DNA of 5,135 nt. Origin: Spirochaetota bacterium (GTDB lineage: Bacteria > Spirochaetota > Leptospiria > Turneriellales > Turneriellaceae). Each line of letters opens with the position of its first letter. The stretch's first letter is position 1. Position numbers and translations under genes: made by a program. Positions 1 to 4,617 of this stretch are shown here, one piece after another. The stretch is from NCBI GenBank assembly GCA_029561505.1, contig JAKQXK010000089.1:1-5135 (forward strand), written 5' to 3'. The notes beneath the pieces are model-generated. The model did no database searches. It was not told the DNA's origin and was given only the letters and a program-made list of their open reading frames with translations.

Positions 1-598
1 GATTGCGGTTGTTGATACCCAAAATGCGGATATCAAGCGCAAGCGCGCGCTCTAACTCTGTTTCTGTCAGCACTTCGACGAGGGGCTCCATACCGAGAGC
101 GCGGCCGTGCGCAATAAACGCTGAAAGTTCGGCGTCAGTGAGTGAGGCGACGATGAGCAAGAAACTGTCTGCCCCGGCGGCGCGGGCCTCATCGATCTGC
201 TTGCGGTCGACGATAAAATCTTTTCTGAGTAAAGGCAACCGGGTCAGCGGACGCGCATTCTGCAGATCATCAATAGAACCGTGAAAGTGCGCGGGTTCGG
301 TCAGAATACTGAGCGCTGCGGCATAAGGCGCGTAAATCTGCACAGCCTCGGCGACGCTGATGCCTTCTTTTAGACTGCCCTTAGAAGGGCTGCGGCGCTT
401 AAGCTCAGCAATCAGCTGCGGCATCGGCCCGCGGCGGCGAAGGGCTGCCGCGAAGTCTAGCTGAGATGCGGGGCCGGGAGCCACCGGTGTCAACGCGGCT
501 GCGCGCACGCGGCTTTCTGCACTGATCGTATCGAGTACGCTCGGCGTCTTGGCATCTTTGCCTCTGGTGACCATTTTATCTGCGTGTACGTTGCTCAT
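1..598 (-). CDS. trpC: Indole-3-glycerol-phosphate synthase, 3'-truncated by window edge
   Basis: This enzyme converts carboxyphenylaminodeoxyribulose phosphate to indole-3-glycerol phosphate, the ring-closing step of cytosolic tryptophan biosynthesis. I translated 199 residues from ATG at 598; the frame runs off the left edge without a stop. The family usually has about 250-270 residues, so roughly the last quarter is missing, including the C-terminal phosphate-binding SES/GESG loop. Visible family motifs are AELKRRSPSKG (Glu65, Lys67), LLRKDFIVD (Lys126), GADSFLLI, PLVEV (Glu175) and GINNRN (Asn196). These correspond to the known catalytic and binding Glu, Lys, Lys, Glu and Asn of the TIM-barrel enzyme. 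About 20 residues precede the usual VLDTI start of the family; Met9 is an alternative start. The start codon overlaps the mgtE stop as ATGA, so translation is probably coupled to mgtE. No other trp gene is in view. Confidence 0.96.
   Translation of the reverse strand, partial: MSNVHADKMVTRGKDAKTPSVLDTISAESRVRAAALTPVAPGPASQLDFAAALRRRGPMPQLIAELKRRSPSKGSLKEGISVAEAVQIYAPYAAALSILTEPAHFHGSIDDLQNARPLTRLPLLRKDFIVDRKQIDEARAAGADSFLLIVASLTDAELSAFIAHGRALGMEPLVEVLTETELERALALDIRILGINNRN
595..598 (-). promoter_or_regulatory. ATGA stop/start overlap, mgtE-trpC
   Basis: The mgtE stop codon TGA (597-595) shares two bases with the trpC ATG (598-596). Upstream, the mgtE 3' end supplies a G-rich GGCGGA only about 2 nt before the ATG, which is too close for an optimal ribosome-binding site. 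Termination-reinitiation from mgtE is therefore the likely main route to trpC translation. The overlap is read directly from the sequence; the coupling is inferred. Confidence 0.85.
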
Positions 599-1992
599 AA
601 TCCGCCGAATTTGCCAATGAGTAAGGTCGCAACACCCAGAAAAACGGAAAAGCCACACATGTCGGTGAAGGTCGTCGCGATCGGGCCTGCGGCGAGGGCG
701 GGGTCGAGGCGAAAAAAACGCAAAACGACCGGCAGAAGCGAGCCGACGAGTCCAGCGATGAACATATTCGAAACGAGCCCGGTGAACATACAAAAGGCAA
801 TACCCGCACGCTGTGTGTAACTATAGACAAGAATCGCCGCGAAGCTGCCGATTGCGAGGCCGTTCAGTGATGAGACCCCCACTTCTTTGGCGATCACCTT
901 ACTGACATTCTTGCCGTTGATCTGCCCAAGAGCGAGCGAGCGCACAACGACCGTCACGGCCTGCATGGTCGCGTTGCCCCCCTGCCCGCCAATCACCGTC
1001 ATGAGCGGTGCGAGCAGAATCACTTTCGACAGCGTTTCGTCGAAAAAGGTGACTATCCACGCTGACAAAACCTGCGTCGCCAGATTGATGGTAAGCCAGG
1101 GCAGTCGGCCACGCGCCATTTGCCCGAGAGATTGCACGTGCGGAGCGTCTTGCGTTACGCCACCTAAACGCAGCATGTCTTCGGTCGCTTCTTCTTCGAG
1201 TACGTCTACAACGTCGTCGACCGTAATATGGCCGAGCAGCACACCGCGCGAATCGACGACGGGCAGGCTCAACAGGTTGTAGTCTTTGAAGATTTTGGCT
1301 ACGGTTTCCTGGTCTTGCTCGGGGCCGACCATAACCTGCGCGGGCTGCATAATCTCTTGCGCCTTGCGCGATGATTTTTCGAGAATCAACTTGCGTATGG
1401 GAATGTATCCCACAAATTTATTGCCACGATCGACGACGAATGTGAACTGCAGGTCTTCAAGTTGATCGTGTTTGACGAGCTTCTGAAATTGGCTGACGAT
1501 AGACTTGATGGTCGCGTGACGGCTCACCGCAAGAAAATCTGAGCTCATCAGCGCGCCGGCCGTGCCTTCGGGATATTTCAGAATTTCTTTTATTTTGCCC
1601 GTATAGTTTTTGTCGAAGCGGCGCAGAATAAAATTCGTGTCGCGCGGGTTGAGCTCGCGCAGAATAACCGCAATGTCGTCGGTCTCGAGCTCTTCGAGCC
1701 GGTCGAAGATCCATGCGGTGTCTTTTGAGCGAAAGATCGCCTCGCGCTCGTCTGAACCGAGCTCGGTGAGAAACTCGGCGGCGTATTCGCTGGTCAACTG
1801 CCCCAGAATCATTTCGCGTTCTGCTTCGTCGAAAGAATCCCATAAGAGTGCGAGCGAAGTCGCATGCAGGCTGTGCAAAGCGCGTTTCAGCAAGACGAAC
1901 CTTCGGCCCCGGCAGAGTTTGCGCAGCAGTTCAACGATCTCAGTATAGTTCGTTTTTGTCAGAAGGTGAAATTTCTTTTCGATCGTGTTCAT
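595..1992 (-). CDS. mgtE: Magnesium transporter MgtE
   Basis: This is an inner-membrane Mg2+ channel/transporter of the MgtE/SLC41 family, 465 residues against about 450 for the Thermus protein of known structure. The order is complete. An N-terminal helical MgtE_N domain (about 20-135) is followed by PEGTAGALM (141-149), two CBS domains (about 147-205 and 211-268), the connecting plug helix with DVVDVLEEEATED (260-272), and a membrane domain with about five helices (295-465). The membrane part has GGNATMQ (338-344) and DPALAAGP (430-437). Asp444 in TFTDMCG matches the pore Mg2+-binding Asp of the family. The acidic N/CBS/plug residues suggest normal Mg2+-dependent gating. ATG at 1992 gives the full family N-terminus, but no strong Shine-Dalgarno sequence precedes it. 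It lies 37 bp after the DUF454 gene and overlaps trpC by 4 bp. Confidence 0.97.
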   Translation of the reverse strand: MNTIEKKFHLLTKTNYTEIVELLRKLCRGRRFVLLKRALHSLHATSLALLWDSFDEAEREMILGQLTSEYAAEFLTELGSDEREAIFRSKDTAWIFDRLEELETDDIAVILRELNPRDTNFILRRFDKNYTGKIKEILKYPEGTAGALMSSDFLAVSRHATIKSIVSQFQKLVKHDQLEDLQFTFVVDRGNKFVGYIPIRKLILEKSSRKAQEIMQPAQVMVGPEQDQETVAKIFKDYNLLSLPVVDSRGVLLGHITVDDVVDVLEEEATEDMLRLGGVTQDAPHVQSLGQMARGRLPWLTINLATQVLSAWIVTFFDETLSKVILLAPLMTVIGGQGGNATMQAVTVVVRSLALGQINGKNVSKVIAKEVGVSSLNGLAIGSFAAILVYSYTQRAGIAFCMFTGLVSNMFIAGLVGSLLPVVLRFFRLDPALAAGPIATTFTDMCGFSVFLGVATLLIGKFGGL

Positions 1993-2029
1993 TGAATCAG
2001 GTTAATACCACAAACAGCAAACTACGGGC

Positions 2030-2476
2030 CTAGCTGCTGAAAGTCCAGATATACCAAACAACTGCGCTGCCTACCACACCCATGCCGATTTTCACGGCGA
2101 GCAAGGGTACGATAAAAATTGCCGTCACAGACATGGTTACGGCAATCATCAGCGTGGCGAAAATCTTGACTTTCAGGGGAATACGGCGCTCATCGCGAAA
2201 CACCCTGATCATCGGACCAAAGTAACGATGATCGAGCATCCATTGATGCAACCGGTCAGACCCACGGGCAAAACAAAAACCGCTGAGCAGAATAAATGGT
2301 GTCGTCGGCAAAACAGGTGTGACGACACCAACAATACCGAGCACGAGCGAGGTTATGCCGAGAAAAATATATAAATAGCGTAACGACCGGGAACGCGAGA
2401 GCGTTGTGGTCGAATGGGCTTCTCGCTCAGCGATTACCCTTTCGGGTGAACGTTTGCCGGCACCCGTGCGTACCAT
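2030..2476 (-). CDS. DUF454 / YbaN-family inner-membrane protein
   Basis: A 148-residue membrane protein with the DUF454 (YbaN) signature; the biochemical function of the family is not known. The conserved parts are VTPVLPTTPFILL (52-64), FCFARGSDRLHQW (67-79) and LDHRYFGPMI (81-90). Hydrophobic segments at about 33-55, 56-70, 104-123 and 125-145 suggest three or four membrane passes, with a basic loop around 91-103 (RVFRDERRIPLKVK). Compared with typical family members of about 110-130 residues, it carries a hydrophilic N-terminal extension of about 30 residues rich in Arg, Ser and Thr. I see no in-frame ATG, GTG or TTG in that stretch, so ATG at 2476 is kept. The gene begins 11 bp after the STAS gene stop with a weak AGG as ribosome-binding site, and ends 37 bp before mgtE, so it is probably co-transcribed with both. 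A link to Mg2+ transport is only suggested by position. Confidence 0.88.
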   Translation of the reverse strand: MVRTGAGKRSPERVIAEREAHSTTTLSRSRSLRYLYIFLGITSLVLGIVGVVTPVLPTTPFILLSGFCFARGSDRLHQWMLDHRYFGPMIRVFRDERRIPLKVKIFATLMIAVTMSVTAIFIVPLLAVKIGMGVVGSAVVWYIWTFSS

Positions 2477-2487
2477 AACATGCCTGA

Positions 2488-2850
2488 CTACTTCGCGGCT
2501 TCTTCGACGGTTTCAAAAATCTTGAACATCGATTCGAGCTTTGAAAGTTTAAAGAGCGTCTTCAGCGTTTGGTTCAGGTTCGCCAGGCGAATTTCGCCCC
2601 CGTAGTTTTTCACGTCACGCAGAATGGTCACCAGCGCGCCTAACGCCGATGAATCGAGGTATTCGGTATCGTGCATGTCAAACACCACGACCGCCGGTTT
2701 TTTTTCCAGAAATTTCGACACCTGCTCGCGAAATTTGCGCGATATAGACATGTCGATGCGAGTTTCTTTGACAGAAAGAATCACGCCCTTCTCGAAAGGT
2801 TTATCGACAATCAGCATGCCGTAAAGATTGGCCTGCGGCAGTCGCGTCAA
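2488..2850 (-). CDS. STAS-domain anti-sigma-factor antagonist (SpoIIAA/RsbV-like)
   Basis: A single STAS-domain cytosolic protein of up to 120 residues, resembling anti-anti-sigma factors that bind an anti-sigma kinase and are switched by Ser phosphorylation. The key segment is VVVFDMHDTEYLDSSALGALV (54-74), corresponding to the DSSGLG loop; Ser67, just after Asp66, is the expected phosphosite. Ala replaces the usual Gly at 69. The rest (IDMSISRKFREQV, GGEIRLANLNQ, MFKIFETVEEA) follows the STAS beta-alpha pattern. The start is uncertain. TTG at 2850 has no good ribosome-binding site and directly follows a TAA. ATG at 2817 (Met12) gives LIVDKPFEKG, close to the usual family N-terminus, but also lacks a clear site. 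The best AAAGGTGA lies before an ATG at 2865 whose frame stops after four codons. No kinase or phosphatase partner is visible here. Confidence 0.9.
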   Translation of the reverse strand: MTRLPQANLYGMLIVDKPFEKGVILSVKETRIDMSISRKFREQVSKFLEKKPAVVVFDMHDTEYLDSSALGALVTILRDVKNYGGEIRLANLNQTLKTLFKLSKLESMFKIFETVEEAAK

Positions 2851-2865
2851 TTAAAAAATGCGCAT
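2851..2865 (-). other. Four-codon frame (MRIF-stop) in frame with the STAS gene
   Basis: Reading minus, the lipase end CAAAGGTGA both encodes the last Gln-Arg-stop and supplies an AGGTGA ribosome-binding site. Four bases later an ATG (2865-2863) opens ATG CGC ATT TTT TAA. The next codon is the TTG of the STAS gene in the same frame. It could be a reinitiation relay from the lipase to the STAS gene, or the remains of a longer STAS N-terminus broken by the TAA. The ATG sits in the perfect palindrome AATGCGCATT (2857-2866). Nothing shows that the peptide itself has a function. Confidence 0.4.
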
Positions 2866-2869
2866 TCGT

Positions 2870-3814
2870 TCACCTTTGCAAATGGCGCGCCAGAATTGCA
2901 TAAACCCGGGGCGAATTTCTGAGCGCCAGGTGCCCGACCCCAGGAAGGTTCTCGATTTGTACACGCGGGGTTTTTGCCAGACGCGACATAATCTGCTGCC
3001 AGAGTGTGGCGTAAGAATCAGGTTTCGGCAAGGCGCTGGGGCTGCGCACCATACCATCGCCGATAAGCCGATTGAAAATTCCAGAATGCTTTTTTTGCAG
3101 CCCCCCTGCGACGAAGACATAGGTTGCATGCGGCAACAATACCGCATCACGTGTCGAAACACCTTTCTGACCTAAACTCAGATCTTTAAGACCTCGGCTT
3201 CTGAGGCCAATCACCGACGCCGCGATTAATGTGATAGGGTTTGGTATAAATTGCAACAACTGCTCACCCTTCTCGGCGAGCTTCGCGAGCGGAGCGCCTG
3301 CGTGCGGTGTGCCTAGCAGAAAAACCTGGTGCACACGTTTGGGCCAGCGCATATGCAGCGCCCGGGCATGATAAATGGCCGCATGCACCACCAGCCCCCC
3401 CATGCTGTGCGCGATGAAGTTAACCTGGCGAATCGATTTGTGTTCGCGCAGTAAATGGTCGACGAGTTCGGCCAATGCACTGCCGTTCTCGCCAACGCTG
3501 AGCCCGCTGTTGTAGCGCACATAAAGAGGCTGCAAACCAAAGTCAACAAGCAATTGGCCGCCAAAATCAAGTTCACCACCTTTTGCCTGCCAGCCGAGTT
3601 CGGTATCGGCGCTGCCGTGCACAAAAATACAGATATGCGGCCGGCGAATCGCAGGCAAATGTGTGAGAAGTTTTCCCGATTCGCAGAACTGCATCTTGCC
3701 GCGCCACTTCACCGGCAACTTGTCGCCGATTACGCCCCGAATTGCGCCACTGACGGTGGTGGCATTGATCTTCTTACGAACTGCCGCGACAGCTTTCTTA
3801 AACTTGTCTGCCAA
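2870..3814 (-). CDS. PGAP1/LipA-like alpha/beta-hydrolase lipase (AHSMGG box)
   Basis: A 314-residue alpha/beta-hydrolase, probably an intracellular lipase or esterase; the substrate is unknown. The fold is visible as IFVHG (63-67, oxyanion-hole region), RYNSGLSVGENG (100-111), the nucleophile elbow FIAHSMGG with Ser137, LLGTPHAGAPLAKLAE (166-181), a candidate acid Asp253 in IGDGMV, and His295 in PGVGHLAL. Ala replaces the first Gly of GxSxG, as in Bacillus LipA-type lipases. GTPHAG and the NSG/ENG block resemble PGAP1-like hydrolases. There is no signal peptide; residues 1-15 are Lys/Arg-rich and could form an amphipathic, membrane-touching helix. The start is TTG at 3814, directly after the stop of the preceding hydrolase and in its frame, with purine-rich GAGAGA upstream. 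Met41 is too late to be likely. The gene contains G6 and A7 runs around codons 236-242. Its stop lies four bases before the MRIF frame. Confidence 0.9.
   Translation of the reverse strand: MADKFKKAVAAVRKKINATTVSGAIRGVIGDKLPVKWRGKMQFCESGKLLTHLPAIRRPHICIFVHGSADTELGWQAKGGELDFGGQLLVDFGLQPLYVRYNSGLSVGENGSALAELVDHLLREHKSIRQVNFIAHSMGGLVVHAAIYHARALHMRWPKRVHQVFLLGTPHAGAPLAKLAEKGEQLLQFIPNPITLIAASVIGLRSRGLKDLSLGQKGVSTRDAVLLPHATYVFVAGGLQKKHSGIFNRLIGDGMVRSPSALPKPDSYATLWQQIMSRLAKTPRVQIENLPGVGHLALRNSPRVYAILARHLQR
3089..3107 (-). other. Candidate slippery site: G-run then A AAA AAG inside the lipase
   Basis: Minus-strand codons 236-242 of the lipase read GGG GGG CTG CAA AAA AAG, preceded by A. They contain AGGGGGG (3107-3101), a 5-nt gap, and A7 followed by G (3096-3089). 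The last base of CAA plus AAA AAG forms the A_AAA_AAG heptamer used for -1 frameshifting in E. coli dnaX, in the correct zero frame. In dnaX the Shine-Dalgarno-like stimulator is about 10 nt upstream, so the spacing here is short. I found no strong stem just downstream. A -1 shift would add 23 residues and stop at TGA 3020-3018. A +1 shift would stay open to the TAA at 2853-2851. Confidence 0.35.
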
Positions 3815-3817
3815 TTA
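3812..3817 (-). promoter_or_regulatory. Zero-gap, in-frame TAATTG stop/start junction
   Basis: The TAA stop of the GHSYG hydrolase (3817-3815) is followed at once by the TTG start of the AHSMGG lipase (3814-3812), with both genes in the same frame. The last codons of the upstream gene (AAA ATG AGA GAG AAT TTC) supply a purine-rich AGAGAG about 6 nt before the TTG. Termination-reinitiation is the simplest reading; stop readthrough would give a fused protein of about 550 residues. Confidence 0.65.
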
Positions 3818-4522
3818 GAAATTCTCTCTCATTTTATCATACGCAAAGCGCCCGTGATAGATTATCCAGTTATGGCTGTAATCGGGAATCTGAAAAAGCC
3901 GAAGCCCGGGAAAAATGTCGCGCCACCGGCCTAGATCCTCATCTTCGATGTGAAACAGCGAATCGAGATCGGCATAGACGAGATCAACCGGCACCGACGA
4001 TTTTGACCGGGGTAACTGCGTCGTGATGGCTGTTACCGCCCCCTGAATATAACCAAGCGGGTTAGCAAGCACGTTCATGCCATACCTCAGACCCACCTCA
4101 AGATTTGCGAGCATGCCGCGCGTTTCACCCGTTGCGTAGCGCAGGTCGCGCTGCATATTGCCGAGTTGCAGGCGAAATTTTCCCGCATGAAAAAGTTGAG
4201 GCAAGAGAGGATTTATAGCGACCGCGCGCTGGATTGCGGGAAACTCGGCGGCGAGGTGCATCGCTGCCAGCGCGCCATACGAATGGCCGACCACAAGACT
4301 GCCGTCGAGCTCATGGTGGCGTACCATATTGCGTATCAACTTAAGGTTTTCTTCGAAATCACGCCGGCAATGGCCGCTGAGGCCAAAAAGTTCGGGAACA
4401 AAGACCTGGTAGTTCTCAGAGGCAGCTTCGATAAATTCGCGGTAGAGCTTCGGGTGCGCACCATAGCCGTGTAGAAAGAGCATGCGGGGATTTTCAGCAC
4501 TGCCGTAGGTTTCAATTGTCAT
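3815..4522 (-). CDS. Alpha/beta-hydrolase fold protein (GHSYG box)
   Basis: A 235-residue cytosolic alpha/beta-hydrolase of unknown substrate. Motifs in order are MLFLHGYGAHPKLY (14-27) with the HG oxyanion-hole segment, VFVPELFGLSGH (40-51), the nucleophile elbow VVGHSYGALAA with Ser81, a helical cap region (about 105-170), the acid strand DLVYADLDSLF with Asp185 or Asp187, and His217 in DYSHNW. The triad order is therefore complete. The length is at the short end of the family, consistent with a small cap. No signal peptide is present. ATG at 4522 is preceded by GAGG with 10-nt spacing, and this GAGGCAA can pair with TTGCCTC about 45 nt upstream in the mRNA, so access to the site may be controlled. 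The gene abuts the next lipase without any gap. It could be an esterase, a thioesterase-like enzyme or a C-C hydrolase; the motifs do not decide between them. Confidence 0.88.
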   Translation of the reverse strand: MTIETYGSAENPRMLFLHGYGAHPKLYREFIEAASENYQVFVPELFGLSGHCRRDFEENLKLIRNMVRHHELDGSLVVGHSYGALAAMHLAAEFPAIQRAVAINPLLPQLFHAGKFRLQLGNMQRDLRYATGETRGMLANLEVGLRYGMNVLANPLGYIQGAVTAITTQLPRSKSSVPVDLVYADLDSLFHIEDEDLGRWRDIFPGLRLFQIPDYSHNWIIYHGRFAYDKMRENF

Positions 4523-4529
4523 GCGATAT

Positions 4530-4587
4530 TTGCCTCAACACAAGAGAATCAGATTACCGCAGAGGCCGCAGAGGTACACCGAGGCAA
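4530..4587 (-). promoter_or_regulatory. Possible ribosome-binding-site sequestering pair
   Basis: In the minus-strand transcript, GAGGCAA (4536-4530) contains the GAGG ribosome-binding site of the GHSYG hydrolase. TTGCCTC (4587-4581) is its exact 7-nt complement, extendable by G-U pairs. Three CCTC elements lie between 4584 and 4562, each able to pair with the GAGG core. A 7-bp match within 100 bases is not rare by chance, so the call rests mainly on its position over the ribosome-binding site. Confidence 0.35.
4557..4584 (+). repeat. Tandem CCGCAGAGG repeat, possible dispersed intergenic element
   Basis: CCGCAGAGG occurs twice without a gap (4557-4565 and 4566-4574), followed by the degenerate TACACCGAGG (4575-4584). 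The pattern resembles the ACCGCAGAG/ACACAGAG-type intergenic repeats that I recall from many unrelated bacterial genomes. It is framed by the 7-bp inverted pair GAGAATC (4544-4550) and GATTCTC (4591-4597), giving a 54-bp block. Whether it is dispersed in this genome cannot be seen from one window. Confidence 0.5.
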
Positions 4588-4617
4588 GAAGATTCTCACT
4601 TGGTGAGAATCTCCTTG
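4585..4617 (-). other. 15-bp hairpin spanning the lipase stop codon
   Basis: On the plus strand GATTCTCAC (4591-4599) and GTGAGAATC (4603-4611) are perfect inverted repeats around a 3-nt loop. The stem extends by A-T (4590/4612), one position that is G-U in the minus-strand RNA (4589/4613), and CAAG/CTTG (4585-4588/4614-4617), making 15 pairs. The lipase stop codon (4598-4596) lies in the 3' arm of the stem. No U-tract follows on the minus strand (the sequence continues CCTCGGTG), so this is not a standard terminator. mRNA 3'-end protection, attenuation or a processing site are possible. Confidence 0.7.

Larger units (their letters stand above)
4523..4595. other. 73-bp intergenic region between the first two hydrolases
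   Basis: This is the only gap above 40 bp in the window. On the plus strand it holds TTGCCTC (4530-4536), GAGAATC (4544-4550), a tandem CCGCAGAGG repeat, GAGGCAA (4581-4587) and the left arm of a hairpin over the upstream stop codon. I see no convincing -35/-10 pair on the minus strand and no T-tract after the hairpin, so neither a promoter nor an intrinsic terminator is called. Confidence 0.6.

Noticed and set aside
3..284. Plus-strand frame opposite trpC
   Set aside because: The minus-strand frame has clear TrpC motifs throughout; this one is Ser/Arg-rich antisense.
375..388. GCCCTT/AAGGGC hairpin within trpC
   Set aside because: It lies in the conserved SPSKG codons and is adequately explained by coding constraint.
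712..718. T7 run in mgtE as a slippery site
   Set aside because: It encodes a conserved-looking Arg-Phe-Phe-Arg stretch between helices, without a stimulator, and a shift would only break the transporter.
887..1282. Plus-strand frame of 131 codons inside mgtE
   Set aside because: Very rich in Ser, Thr and Arg with no family motif; a reverse-complement shadow of the mgtE membrane and CBS region.
1457..1843. Minus-strand Arg-rich frame inside mgtE
   Set aside because: An alternative frame of a strongly conserved gene; the repeated Arg/Ala content follows from G+C-rich codons.
1993..2029. Possible extended -10 (TGGTATTAA) before mgtE on the minus strand
   Set aside because: Only 4 of 6 bases match TATAAT and there is no -35 at usual spacing, so a promoter is not supported.
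2851..3162. Minus-strand 103-codon frame in the lipase 3' half
   Set aside because: It is the +1 frame of the lipase and has no motif of its own; relevant only as a possible frameshift extension.
3455..3934. Plus-strand frame of 159 codons antisense to the two hydrolases
   Set aside because: It spans the junction of two well-supported minus-strand genes, has no recognisable domain, and its composition is that of an antisense shadow.
4585..4617. Hairpin as a rho-independent terminator
   Set aside because: The stem is strong but no run of U follows on either strand, and the next gene continues in the same direction.
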